From Paracoccaceae bacterium (lineage in GTDB: Bacteria; Pseudomonadota; Alphaproteobacteria; Rhodobacterales; Rhodobacteraceae): a stretch of DNA of 64,000 nucleotides. Positions within the stretch are counted from its first letter, which is position 1. Every line of letters starts with the position of its first letter. Positions 1 to 8,541 of this stretch are shown one piece after another. A program made the position numbers and the translations under genes. Location of the stretch: contig SBGD01000081.1 in assembly GCA_006226775.1 (NCBI GenBank), positions 1 through 64,000 on the forward strand. The letters are read 5' to 3'. The notes under the pieces were generated by a model that ran no database searches, was not told the DNA's origin, and was given only the letters and a program-made list of their open reading frames with translations.

Positions 1-93
1 AGCTGGATGAGCTGCTGCCGTGGAACTGGAAGGTGTTGCCACAAGAAGCCGACAGTCAAGCCGCGTAAACTGCGGTATCAATGACGCGGTTAC
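1..93 (+). mobile_element. 3' end of an IS66-family element (tail of TnpC transposase)
   Basis: The third frame reads LDELLPWNWKV and stops with TAA at 66-68, which is the characteristic C-terminus of the large IS66 transposase (TnpC). The rest of the transposase lies left of the window. About 25 bases after the stop comes CGCGGTTAC; its reverse complement, GTAACCGCG, begins with the GTAA typical of IS66 termini, so I place the element boundary near base 93. Immediately beyond it a different reading frame is open and ends at 175, so the element appears to have inserted into a gene. The boundary is inferred because the other end of the element is not visible. Confidence 0.75.
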
Positions 94-175
94 GCTTGTC
101 TTCTTTGCCGGGGACGATCCCATCAAGCTGCGGGATCTGCTCAAGGCGCAGGAAGACCTGGATTTCTACGTCTGA
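94..175 (+). pseudogene. C-terminal remnant of a gene interrupted by IS66
   Basis: A frame open from the presumed IS66 end to TGA at 173-175 encodes FFAGDDPIKLRDLL followed by KAQEDLDFYV. The stop overlaps the ATG of the next gene (ATGA at 175), the arrangement of a translationally coupled operon, so this is probably the genuine 3' end of an upstream partner of the 674-residue protein. I do not recognise the family, and the residues left are too few to assign one. Loss of the upstream part would probably also affect expression of the downstream gene. Confidence 0.5.
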
Positions 176-2199
176 TGAGCCCGCACCCCTCGGCAAACGG
201 CACAGGCCAGAACGACACGGGCCAGACCGACGTCGGCAGCGGGGCGCAGGCCCCCCTGCTGACCGCTGCGCTGGACGACGCGATAGACCGGCTGGCCCGG
301 GCCGATGACGCCACCAAGCTGGACGGCCAGCGCGCCGTGCTTGACTTCGTCGACCGGATCCTGCGGGTCGAGGGCGGGGTCGAGGCGATCTTCGCGCGCG
401 CCGTGCAGATGGATGTCGCGGGGCTGTTCGTCGGGTCCGACTGGAACATCCCGGAGGCCTTGCTGCCGCAGATGTCGGCCCGGACGCTGCTGGCCGAGGA
501 CAGCGCCCTCGTGGCCATCGAAGTCGTCAGCTTGGGGCGGTTCCTGGCCGTGGCCTCCGGGGCCGCGCGCCACGCCAACCTGCACCAGGAAACGGCGCGA
601 CATTTCCTGACCCAGGTGCTTGCCCTCAATCTGAAGGATATCTTCGGCCATTCGAGCGAGGCGACGCGCGCCCTGGGCGACCGGCAGGAGACCAAGCAGC
701 GGATCCTGCGCTTCATCTCCGAGCATATCGGGCTGACGCATGTGCTGAGCGTGCTGGTGACCGAAGTCTGGCGCCTGCTCGAGCAACGCTCGGTCCAGGT
801 CGACGTGGTCAAGGACATGATCGCCCAGATTGCCATCGCGCTGAACGAACACGGGACCGAGCCGGGCAGCGAAAGGCTCGGCGCGGAACGTCTGGTCAGC
901 GCGCTGTTCGGCCCGACCGTCGCCTCGCTCGACGATCCCGGGATCGCCGTCTACCTCGAGCGCATCTCGCATTTCGACGAGCCGAGCCTCTCGCGCGAGG
1001 CGATGGGCTTTGCCCGCGCCATGCATGACACCGGCCTCGTCTCGGACTATCACGTCACCTTCCTGCTGCATGTGCTGGATGTCGACGACCGTGCGCTGGT
1101 GCCCGAGACTTTGGGCCTTGGCACCATCGGGCAGGATTGCTGGCGGCAATACCGTCGCCTGATCGAGGACCTGATCCGCGCGGGCGTCACGCTGGCGACG
1201 CCGCAGGCGATCTATGGCCTGGCGATGCTGCTGGAACGCGGTATCCTGCACCACGGGCCGATGGTCCCGGCGCTGGATCGGCAATTGCGCCAGAAGGTGC
1301 AGGGTTCCGCCCGCGCGCGCCTCACCCTGGGCTTTGGCGAGACCATGCCGCCCGAAACCCACCTGCTGGCCGGGGTGTTGCAGATCATCGGCCAGCCGCT
1401 GGGCATCGGCCAGGGCGCCAACCCGACCTGCCAATCGGCGCGCGCCATTGCGATGTGGTCGCAGGTAGAGCCCGATTACCTGCTTCATATCCTGTCGCAA
1501 GCCTGTGAATTCGACGCCGTGCTGATGAAGTTCGAGGGCACCGAGATCAACTCCGCCACCCTGCCCGCGGGCCTGGCCGGCTCGGGCCCCATCGATGCCG
1601 ATCCGGTCTCGGTGCTGCTGGTGTCGCATCTCGACAAGATCTACGCCGAAATGGGGCACCTGTGCATCGGGCGCGAAGGTGATCCCCATCGCTGGATCAA
1701 CCCCGAGTTCCATGGCTGGTGGGTCTCGCGCGATTGCGCCGTGGCGGTCGATGTGGCGACCGGCAAACTCTCGGAGTACGACACCTTCCTGCGCCGCTTC
1801 TTTGCCACCTACCATCCGCATCACAACGGCGACCGCCCGGTCAGCCATCCGCAACCCGCCGGCATTGCGGTGACCGATCCCAATCGGCAATTCGTCGGCT
1901 GGCATGCCATCGCGATCCTGCGAGTGGCCGAGGATCAGGCCGGCAAGATGCGGGTCTATTTCTACAATCCCAACAACGACAGCGGCCAGGACTGGGGCGG
2001 CGGCGTGATCGTCTCGACCAGCGGGAACGGCGAACGCTACGGCGAAGGCTCGCTCGAGTTCGGACATTTCCTGTCGCGCGTTTATCTCTTTCACTACGAA
2101 CCGTTGCGCGGGCAGGAGACCATGGGCGGCGTGCCAGACGCGGCCCTGGAACCCGTGCGCGCGCAGGCAACGCAAAGCTGGGCCGCCAATCGACAGTGA
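175..2199 (+). CDS. Unknown 674-aa protein with a putative papain-like Cys-His-Asn triad
   Basis: I do not recognise this family. The first 400 or so residues look alpha-helical and show no signal peptide or membrane segment. The C-terminal third holds three motifs in the order of a papain-fold cysteine peptidase: Cys419 in NPTCQSARAIAMW at the start of a predicted helix, His577 in FVGWHAIAILRV within a beta-like strand, and Asn598 in VYFYNPNND followed by a glycine-rich stretch. This supports a cytoplasmic peptidase, transglutaminase-like or deamidase-like enzyme, but it is inferred from motif order only. The start overlaps the stop of the IS-interrupted upstream gene, so the two were probably one operon. 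The downstream gene is convergent. No known substrate or partner can be named. Confidence 0.75.
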   Translation: MSPHPSANGTGQNDTGQTDVGSGAQAPLLTAALDDAIDRLARADDATKLDGQRAVLDFVDRILRVEGGVEAIFARAVQMDVAGLFVGSDWNIPEALLPQMSARTLLAEDSALVAIEVVSLGRFLAVASGAARHANLHQETARHFLTQVLALNLKDIFGHSSEATRALGDRQETKQRILRFISEHIGLTHVLSVLVTEVWRLLEQRSVQVDVVKDMIAQIAIALNEHGTEPGSERLGAERLVSALFGPTVASLDDPGIAVYLERISHFDEPSLSREAMGFARAMHDTGLVSDYHVTFLLHVLDVDDRALVPETLGLGTIGQDCWRQYRRLIEDLIRAGVTLATPQAIYGLAMLLERGILHHGPMVPALDRQLRQKVQGSARARLTLGFGETMPPETHLLAGVLQIIGQPLGIGQGANPTCQSARAIAMWSQVEPDYLLHILSQACEFDAVLMKFEGTEINSATLPAGLAGSGPIDADPVSVLLVSHLDKIYAEMGHLCIGREGDPHRWINPEFHGWWVSRDCAVAVDVATGKLSEYDTFLRRFFATYHPHHNGDRPVSHPQPAGIAVTDPNRQFVGWHAIAILRVAEDQAGKMRVYFYNPNNDSGQDWGGGVIVSTSGNGERYGEGSLEFGHFLSRVYLFHYEPLRGQETMGGVPDAALEPVRAQATQSWAANRQ

Positions 2200-2203
2200 G
2201 CTA

Positions 2204-3004
2204 TCAGCGTCCATGACATCCGGACCCCGTTCCAAGGGGCAGCGTGTCCGTATCGCGCGCAAGCGCGTCCAGCAGGTTCGGCGCGATGGTCAGGTTGTCG
2301 CAGCCTGCCAGTGCCTTGATCTGGCCGGTGTTGCGGAACGATGCCCCCGTGACGACCGTCCGGATGCCGTTCGACTTGTAGTCATCATGGATCCCCCGCA
2401 CCGAGTGCACGCCCGGATCCGCGTCGGGCGCATAGTCCGCCACGCCGGTGCTGGCCTTGTGCCAATCGGTGATCCGCCCGACGAAAGGCGACACCAGAAA
2501 GGCCTTTGCATCGGCGCAGGCCACCGCCTGGGCCAGGCTGAAGAGCAGGGTCAGGTTGCAGTCGATCCCCTCGCCCTGGAGGATTTCGGCGGCGCGGATA
2601 CCCTCCCATGTCGCGGCCAGCTTGATCAGGATGCGCTCCCTGCCGATGCCGCGCGCCGCGTAACCGGCGATGATCGCCCGCGCCCGCACCACCGAGGCCT
2701 CGGTGTCGAAGGACAGATGCGCATCCACCTCGGTCGAAACCCGCCCGCGCACCAGGTCGCAGAGCCGCGCCCCAAGCGCGACAGGCAGCGCGTCGGCCAG
2801 CTGCGCCGCGTCCCTGCCCGCCTTGCGCCCGGCTTCGATCTCGGTCGCGATCAGGTCTTCGGACTGTGGGTCTTCCAGGGCCTTCAGCACCAGCGACAGG
2901 TTGGTGGTGCAATCCACCGGCTTGTACTTGCGCACCGCCGCGACATCGCCGGTGTCGGCCACCACTTCGGTCATTTCTCTCAACTGGTCCAGCACGCTTG
3001 GCAT
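2204..3004 (-). CDS. tal: Transaldolase (TalB type), C-terminally truncated
   Basis: Transaldolase moves a dihydroxyacetone unit between sugar phosphates in the non-oxidative pentose phosphate pathway. The product matches TalB along its barrel: VADTGD near the start, GRVSTEVDAHL, the Schiff-base lysine in ILIKLAATWEG, CNLTLLFSLAQA, SPFVGRI and VTGASFRN. The start at 3004 is chosen for the strong GAGGAGG seven bases upstream. The protein stops at about 266 residues, some 50 short of the usual 317, and its last residues (DTLPLGTGSGCHGR) are not family sequence. TTNPS is altered to TTNLS. The missing C-terminal helix normally covers the active site, so activity is doubtful and the gene may be a pseudogene. 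It reads in frame from a sulfatase fragment just upstream. Confidence 0.75.
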   Translation of the reverse strand: MPSVLDQLREMTEVVADTGDVAAVRKYKPVDCTTNLSLVLKALEDPQSEDLIATEIEAGRKAGRDAAQLADALPVALGARLCDLVRGRVSTEVDAHLSFDTEASVVRARAIIAGYAARGIGRERILIKLAATWEGIRAAEILQGEGIDCNLTLLFSLAQAVACADAKAFLVSPFVGRITDWHKASTGVADYAPDADPGVHSVRGIHDDYKSNGIRTVVTGASFRNTGQIKALAGCDNLTIAPNLLDALARDTDTLPLGTGSGCHGR

Positions 3005-3142
3005 GACCGCCCTCCTCGTTTCGGACGGAGGCACGCCCTTGTCGGCGATGGACTGGATGTTCGGCGTCAGCTTCCGGGCGTAGCCATAGGGCGAGGTGTG
3101 GTCAGGATGCAGTCAATCGACGTCGATATGGATGATGCGCAT
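3005..3142 (-). pseudogene. N-terminal fragment of a sulfatase-family hydrolase
   Basis: From an ATG at 3142 the minus strand reads MRIIHIDVD, an in-frame TGA at 3115-3113, then LHPDHTSPYGYARKLTPNIQ and SIADKGV. This is the standard N-terminus of alkaline-phosphatase-superfamily sulfatases, with the metal-binding Asp of the first strand and the conserved YGY...TPNI segment; the stop replaces the residue normally before the RPDH-like motif. Sulfatase identity is lost at about 3035 and the frame runs into the transaldolase start. A second sulfatase fragment lies on the opposite strand at 6256-6640 and could be the middle of the same original gene. The formylglycine motif (CxPxR type) is absent from both pieces. 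Confidence 0.75.
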
Positions 3143-3173
3143 GGGGACCTCTCGTTCAGGGCGGCGTGATGAT

Positions 3174-3240
3174 GTGTTATCACACGAATACCATCATGAT
3201 CTATCACAATAAAACCTAAATGTGATATTTTGATATTTTT
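3174..3240. promoter_or_regulatory. Probable DeoR-type operator region with repeated TATCACA boxes
   Basis: This AT-rich stretch differs sharply from the surrounding DNA. It holds TATCACA at 3178-3184 (inside the near-palindrome GTGTTATCACAC) and at 3202-3208, plus the inverse TGTGATA at 3221-3227. It lies between the DeoR-family regulator (3' end at 3273) and the start of the sulfatase/transaldolase unit that reads leftward, so it is probably the operator and promoter of that unit. Binding by the neighbouring regulator is inferred from position and motif style, not shown. Confidence 0.55.
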
Positions 3241-3272
3241 GATGGTCCCGAGGTCCAGGCGCCGCCGCAGTC

Positions 3273-4061
3273 CTAGACCGCGATCACCACCTCGACCTCG
3301 AACTCGCCCAGGACAGCCGCCATGTCGGCCGGAAGCGGGGCGTCGGTGATCAGGACATCGATGCTGTCAAAGCCCATGACCCGCACCGCCGAGGATTTGC
3401 CGATTTTCGAGCTGTCGGCCAGAAGCACCCGCGATTGCGCCTGGCTGGCAAGGGTCTTCTTGATTTCCGCATCCTCGAAGGAATAGTCGAACAACCCGTC
3501 CTCGGCGATGCCGGCGACGGCAAGAAAGGCAATCTCGAACCTGAAATCCCGCAGGTAGGCGACGGTCTGCGCCCCCACGGTCGAGGGATCGGCCCCGGCG
3601 ATGCGCCCGCAGGGCGCGTAGATCTGCATCTGGTTTTTCGCCAGCAATCGCTGGATCGGCAGCGAGGCGGACACGATGTGAAGGCTGCTGTCGGTGATCA
3701 GCGACGACAGCTCGAAACAGGTGGTTCCCACGTCGATCGCGATCGTCGACCGCGGTTGAATGCGGCGAACGGCGCAGGCCGCAATGCGTTTCTTCTCGGG
3801 CCGGTTGCGGGTGGCACGGTTCTCGACGCTGGGTTCGATCATCTCGAACACCCTGTTGCGCCGGTCGTCGTTGGAGCTTGCGCCGCCATGAGTCCGCACG
3901 AGGTGACCCTCGGACCCCAGCTTGTCCATGTCCCGCCGGATCGTCATTTCGGACACGCCCAGACGTTCGGCGATCTCGCTGACGGAGGCGTGGCCGTTGT
4001 TGTCGACCTCGGCGAGAATGGCCTCATGTCGGACAGCGGCAGGAATGCGTTTTGCGGTCAT
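3273..4061 (-). CDS. DeoR/GlpR-family transcriptional regulator
   Basis: This is a sugar-phosphate-responsive DNA-binding protein of about 262 residues from the ATG at 4061; an earlier in-frame start exists, but the family N-terminus (KRIPAAVRHEAILAEV) fits this one. The N-terminal winged helix shows HASVSEIAERLGVSEMTIRR followed by DMDKLGSEGHLVRTHGGA, the classic DeoR signature. The C-terminal half is the ribose-5-phosphate-isomerase-like sensor domain, with AIDVGTTCFEL and the SKIGKSS segment near the end. It lies beside AT-rich TATCACA repeats that are probable operators and among genes for carbohydrate uptake, so it is likely a repressor of this now-degraded catabolic island. It is one of the few undamaged genes there. 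Confidence 0.9.
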   Translation of the reverse strand: MTAKRIPAAVRHEAILAEVDNNGHASVSEIAERLGVSEMTIRRDMDKLGSEGHLVRTHGGASSNDDRRNRVFEMIEPSVENRATRNRPEKKRIAACAVRRIQPRSTIAIDVGTTCFELSSLITDSSLHIVSASLPIQRLLAKNQMQIYAPCGRIAGADPSTVGAQTVAYLRDFRFEIAFLAVAGIAEDGLFDYSFEDAEIKKTLASQAQSRVLLADSSKIGKSSAVRVMGFDSIDVLITDAPLPADMAAVLGEFEVEVVIAV

Positions 4062-4160
4062 GGTCACAACTGATAATTGATCTCCGGGGTGAGCATACAT
4101 GAAATCTACCAAAATCGAACAGGAATTGTCGATGGCAGCCATGCTCCCCCGGAGGCCGGT

Positions 4161-4901
4161 TCAGTCCGGCGGTCGCAGATGCGCCCAGGGCGCCAGGCGC
4201 TCATAGGCCCGCGACGCCTGCAAGACCAATGCATCGCCATGCCGCGGCCCGACGATTTGCAAGCCGATCGGCAACCCGCCCTTGGACAGCCCGGCCGGAA
4301 CGCTTGCGGCCGGGTTGTGGAAGACGTTGAACGGAGAACTGAAGGGCGCCCATTCCATCCAGTCCCATGCGTGGTCGGGGTAATCTTCGGGCAAAAGCCG
4401 ACCGTTGGTGACCGGCAGGCAGGCCACGGCAGGCGTCACGAGCAGGTCGTGCCGGCCAAACCATGCGACAAGCCGCTGGTAGATCGGGAAAGCCTGCACC
4501 TTGTCGAACAGGAACGCGCCCGAGGTCTGGTCCAGCGCCCCGCGCGCGCAGGCGACAAGCGCCGGGTCGAGGCTCTCGACATGATCGCCGAGCTTGTGAA
4601 ACACGATGGCGGCCATGATCGCCTGCCAGTTGCGCTTGGCAATCTCCATCGACCCGGAGAGATCCAGATCGGCCGGCACGACCTCGGCCCCGAGATCGGC
4701 AAACCGCTGCGCCTCTTCGGCCTTCCTGGCCTTGGCGCGGGCGATATCGAACATCGGCAGGCAGAAGGCATTCAAATCGCCATCCAGCTTCTCGATCCGC
4801 GCGAAACAGGCCTCCGTCACCTCGACCGGCGAGAGCGTCTTGTCGCGCACCCGGGCTGCGATTTCCGAGGCATCCATCCAATGCAGGTCTGGTGCTGTCA
4901 T
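4161..4901 (-). pseudogene. Amidase (amidase-signature family) with the catalytic core deleted
   Basis: The first 65 or so residues (ASEIAARVRDKTLSPVEVTE, FARIEKLDGDLNAFC) and the last 170 (FADLGAEVVPADLDLSGS, HDLLVTPAVACLPV, GLPIGLQIVGPRHGDALVL) match the two ends of amidase-signature enzymes such as GatA-like amidases. The family is about 450-480 residues long; this one is 246. The missing middle contains the catalytic Lys, the cis-Ser and the GGSSGG nucleophile motif, and none of them is present, so the product cannot be an active amidase. The deletion is in frame. The start is five bases after the stop of the frameshifted ABC ATPase, consistent with one operon. Confidence 0.85.
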
Positions 4902-4905
4902 CGGT

Positions 4906-5963
4906 TCAGATCCTCTGGCCGGTCAGTGCGTCGAACAGGTGAACGGCGTTCAGACGCAGGGAAACCGGGATTTCCTGTCCGGGCCGCAGGTTCAGTCGCT
5001 CCTGTTGGGTGATCTGGACCTCCTGGCCGCCGATGGTGCCGGTCAGGATGGTTTCGTTGCCGGTCGGTTCGACCACGTCGACCTTCAGGACCGTCATGCC
5101 GTCGCCCTGGGTAATCTCGAAATGCTCGGGCCGGATGCCGTATTTCACCGCCCGCCCGTCCGGGCCGTGGTTGCCGGGGGGCAAGGGCAAGGTGCTGCCG
5201 TCGCTCAACTGGAAGACCGCCCCCCGGATCGTGCCTTCCAGAAGGTTGATCGAGGGCGATCCGATGAAGGTCGCGACGAATTCATTCACCGGCGCGTCAT
5301 ACAACTCCAGCGGTGAGCCGATCTGCTCGATATGACCGCCGCGCATGACGACGATCCGGTCGGCCATGGTCATCGCCTCGATCTGGTCATGCGTGACATA
5401 GACCGAGGTCGCCCCAAGCCTCTGGTGCAGCGACTTGATCTCGGTCCGCATCCGCACCCGCAGCTTGGCATCGAGGTTCGACAGCGGCTCGTCGAAGAGG
5501 AACACCTTGGGGCTGCGCACGATCGCGCGGCCCATGGCGACGCGCTGGCGCTGGCCGCCGGACAACTCGCGCGGGAACCTCTCAAGATAGTCGGTCAGGT
5601 TCAAGGTCGCGGCGGCCTCGCGGATGCGGGCCTCCATTTCGGCGGCGGGCACCTTGGCCAGCTTGAGGGCGAACCCCACGTTCTGCGCCACGGTCATGTG
5701 CGGGTAAAGCGCATAGCTCTGGAACACCATGGCGATGTCGCGGCGCGCGGCGCGATGTCGTTGATCACGTCGCTGTCGATGCGCACGGTCCCGCCCGAGA
5801 CATCCTCGAGCCCGGCAATCATCCGCAGCAGGGTCGATTTCCCGCAGCCCGAGGGCCCGACCAGGGCCACGAATACGCCGTCCTGGATGTCGATGTCGCT
5901 GCCATGGATCACCTCGACGGCGCCATAGGTCTTCTTGAGGTTTTCTACTGAAACATTGGCCAT
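4906..5963 (-). pseudogene. Sugar ABC transporter ATP-binding protein (MalK/UgpC type), frameshifted
   Basis: The N-terminal part (from ATG 5963) has the Walker A motif GPSGCGKST and reads to APRAATSP. A second frame takes over from MVFQSYALYPHMTV and carries the signature LSGGQRQRVAMGRA, Walker B VFLFDEPLSNLDAK, the H-loop VYVTHDQIEA and a TOBE-type C-terminal domain ending LTGQRI. Between the conserved ND and MVFQ there are 29 bases where the family needs 30, so one base is missing near 5745-5765 in a GCGCGGCGCG run. Corrected, the protein would be about 352 residues, normal length. It would energise a CUT1 carbohydrate importer with the permease remnant at 5968. It may be a true pseudogene or an assembly error in a GC repeat. 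Confidence 0.9.
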
Positions 5964-5967
5964 GAGT

Positions 5968-6255
5968 TTATCCTTTTACGGCGCCGGCCGTCAGGCCTTT
6001 GACAAGGTATTTTTGCAGGAGAAGCACCAACGCGAGGGTCGGAGCCAGACCGATCAGGCAGATCGCCATCATGACGGTGAAGAAGACGAACTGGTCGGAC
6101 ACCAATCCCGCCAGCACCACCGGCAAGGTCATGAATTCGGGCTTCGAGGCGATGATCAGCGGGATCAGCAGTTCGTGCCAGGAGATGATGAAGATGATCA
6201 CGCCGCAGGCCGCCAGGGCGGGGGTCGAAAGCGGCACCACGATGCGCACATACCC
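5968..6255 (-). pseudogene. C-terminal remnant of a MalG-type sugar ABC permease
   Basis: The last 95 residues of a carbohydrate ABC permease are recognisable: YVRIVVPLSTPALAACGVII, then FIISWHELLIPLI, MTLPVVLAGL and the ending LLQKYLVKGLTAGAVKG. Three hydrophobic segments remain. Sequence identity stops at about 6255, just where the EAA loop should precede it, and beyond that the DNA is a sulfatase fragment on the other strand. The break coincides with the proposed rearrangement junction. The stop is four bases before the ATPase start, so the two belonged to one operon; the second permease and binding protein are missing. Confidence 0.8.
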
Positions 6256-6640
6256 GGCGCCGCACCACGTGCATCGCAACGGCAACGATCACTGGCCCGC
6301 GACCGAAAGGCTCGTGCCGGCCATCCTGAAAGACACCACCGGCCTGCCGATGGCGCTTCAGCAATCGACCTTGTGAGCCGATTGGGCCGCGGCCTTTGTC
6401 AACGACCACAAGGACGGCCCGTGGTTTCTCGACCTCAGCGCCGTCGATCCGCATCCGCCGTTCTTTCCGCCGCAGGCGTTTTTCGACAGGTACGATCCCG
6501 CGGACTTGCCACTGCCACTGTTTCGCGAATGCCACATCGCGCGGCAGGAAGGTTTCGGGACATCGACCAGCAAGGGAAGAAAATCCAGGACGTGCGGCAT
6601 CATGATCCGCCAGCGGATTTCGACCAGTCCCGAACCCCGC
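6256..6640 (+). pseudogene. Middle fragment of a sulfatase-family hydrolase
   Basis: The plus strand reads HWPATERLVPAIL, an in-frame TGA at 6374-6376, then GPWFLDLSAVDPHPPFFPP, FFDRYDPADLPLPLFRE and, after a frameshift near 6555, FRDIDQQGKKIQDV. The segment from the WFLDLS/DPHPPF block through the DRYDP and DLPLPLF motifs is typical of the central region of bacterial arylsulfatase-like enzymes. It has no start, no formylglycine site and no C-terminus. It is probably the continuation of the fragment at 3005-3142, now separated and in opposite orientation. From about 6640 to 6850 no gene is supported. Confidence 0.75.
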
Positions 6641-6850
6641 CGGACGACCGCAACCTGTTCGATCCTCCCTGCGTCCTCCGTGCCGCGCCCGCGGATGAAC
6701 GCCAGAGGTGTCCGCCGCAACGGTGCGCGCGGGATAACCCCTGACCCGACCCTCCGACTTGCGCCGGTCTTACTTCGCCGCGAGGTTCGGGCAGGGCACC
6801 GCTGCCTCGGCGACAGGCGGCCCGCCGGGGGGCCACCCGCCCTCACACCG

Positions 6851-8518
6851 TCACGCGACCGCGTGCCTGTCCCAGTCCCGCGGTTCGGGAAGCTGCTCGA
6901 AGGTATGTTCCGGCACCGGCGTCGGCAGGGTCCATTCCAGCGTTTCCGCGTAGTCGTTCCAGTAGCTCGCCCGCGTCTCGCGTTTGCCGGCGACCAGCGT
7001 GTAGAGGATCATCCCGATGAACAGCAGGAACGAGGCGAAGGACAGCAAGGCCCCCCAGCTCGAGACCGCGTTCCAGAAGCCGAAAGCTTCCGGATAGTCG
7101 ATATAGCGTCGCGGCATCCCCTGGCGGCCGAGGAAGTGCTGGGGAAAGAAGGTCAGGTTGGCGCCGATGAAGAACATCCAGAAATGCAGCTTGCCGGCCC
7201 ATTCCGGGTATTGGCGGCCCGACATCTTGGCGAGCCAGTAATAGACGCCGGCGATCAGCGCGAATACGGCCCCCAGGCTCATGACATAGTGGAAGTGGGC
7301 GACCACGTAATAGGTGTCGTGATAGGCGCGGTCGACGCTGGCCTGTGCGACGACGACGCCGGTCACGCCGCCGACGGTGAACAGGAAGATGAAGCCGAAG
7401 GCGAACAGGATCGGGGTCTTGAACTCGATCGACCCGCCCCAGGCCGTCGCCAGCCACGAGAAGATCTTGATGCCGGTGGGCACCGCGATGGTCACCGAGG
7501 CGACCTGGAAAAAGCTCTGCTGCGTGAGCGACATGCCCGAGGTGAACATGTGATGCGCCCAGACCAGAAAGCCGAGCCCGCCGATGGCGATCAGCGCCCA
7601 GACCATGGGCAGATAGCCGAAGATCGGCTTTTTCGAGAAGGTGGCGATCACATGGCTGATGATGCCGAAGCCGGGCAGGATGACGATATAGACCTCCGGG
7701 TGGCCGAAGAACCAGAACAGGTGCTGGTAGAGCATCGGATCGCCGCCGCCGGCGGGATCGAAGAAGGTGGTGCCGAAGTTCCGGTCGACCAGCAGCATGG
7801 TGACGGCGACCGCCAGCACCGGCACCGCCAGAAGCAGCATCCAGGCGGTCACGAAGATCGACCAGGCAAAGAGCGGAACCTTGAACAGGCTCATCCCCGG
7901 CGCGCGCATGTTCAGGAAGGTGGTGATCATGTTGATCGCCCCCAGGACCGAGCTTGCCCCCGAGACATGGATCGCGAAGATCGCCAGGTCCATCGACATG
8001 CCGCCGTCCCTGACGGAAAGCGGGGCATAGAGCGTCCAGCCGACCCCTGCCCCGTGCGAGCTGTCCCCGCCGGGGGCAAGGAAGGACGCGAAGGCCAGCA
8101 CGGTCCCGGCGAGAAACAGCCAGTAGCTGAGGTTGTTCATCCGCGGAAAGGCCATGTCGGGCGCGCCGATCATCAAGGGCATGAAGAAGTTGCCGAACCC
8201 CCCGAAGAGCGCCGGGATCACCACGAAGAACATCATCAGCACGCCGTGATAGGTGACGAGGATGTTCCACAGGTGCCCGCTGGGCGTGCAGTCCGCGGCC
8301 GAGGGCCAGAAGCGCAGCCCCTCGAGGCACATGAATTGCACCCCGGGCTCCATCAGCTCCATCCGCATGTAGACCGAGAACAGCACCGCGACCAGGCCGA
8401 CCGCCGCCGAGGTGAACAGGTAGAGGATGCCGATGTCCTTGTGGTTGGTGGACATGAACCAGCGGGTAAAGAACCCGCGGTCGTCGTGGCCCTGTGTCAA
8501 CATCGCTTCGCTCATCAT
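6851..8518 (-). CDS. ctaD: Cytochrome c oxidase subunit I (aa3 type)
   Basis: This is the catalytic subunit of the proton-pumping terminal oxidase, an inner-membrane protein with twelve hydrophobic segments and 555 residues. Heme and copper ligands are all visible: His91 (LVTYHGVLM, low-spin heme), His273 and Tyr277 of the crosslinked pair (WFFGHPEVY), the CuB pair in [10 protein letters not shown], and [11 protein letters not shown] for the two hemes. The D-channel ([12 protein letters not shown]), Glu275 and the K-channel Lys (VPTGIKIF) are kept, making it type A1. It resembles the Paracoccus enzyme closely. No subunit II, III or assembly gene is nearby; it sits third in an operon with a flavin reductase and RIC protein. 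An ATGATG start follows GAGGAGG, so the second ATG (8515) is equally possible. Confidence 0.97.
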   Translation of the reverse strand: MMSEAMLTQGHDDRGFFTRWFMSTNHKDIGILYLFTSAAVGLVAVLFSVYMRMELMEPGVQFMCLEGLRFWPSAADCTPSGHLWNILVTYHGVLMMFFVVIPALFGGFGNFFMPLMIGAPDMAFPRMNNLSYWLFLAGTVLAFASFLAPGGDSSHGAGVGWTLYAPLSVRDGGMSMDLAIFAIHVSGASSVLGAINMITTFLNMRAPGMSLFKVPLFAWSIFVTAWMLLLAVPVLAVAVTMLLVDRNFGTTFFDPAGGGDPMLYQHLFWFFGHPEVYIVILPGFGIISHVIATFSKKPIFGYLPMVWALIAIGGLGFLVWAHHMFTSGMSLTQQSFFQVASVTIAVPTGIKIFSWLATAWGGSIEFKTPILFAFGFIFLFTVGGVTGVVVAQASVDRAYHDTYYVVAHFHYVMSLGAVFALIAGVYYWLAKMSGRQYPEWAGKLHFWMFFIGANLTFFPQHFLGRQGMPRRYIDYPEAFGFWNAVSSWGALLSFASFLLFIGMILYTLVAGKRETRASYWNDYAETLEWTLPTPVPEHTFEQLPEPRDWDRHAVA

Positions 8519-8541
8519 GGCCTCCTCGGGGCGGGGTCGGA

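Noticed and set aside
166-2262. Very long open frame on the minus strand (698 codons) across the papain-like gene
   Set aside because: It lies opposite a well-started coding gene and has histidine/arginine/glutamine-rich composition typical of antisense frames in GC-rich DNA; no motif or ribosome site supports it.
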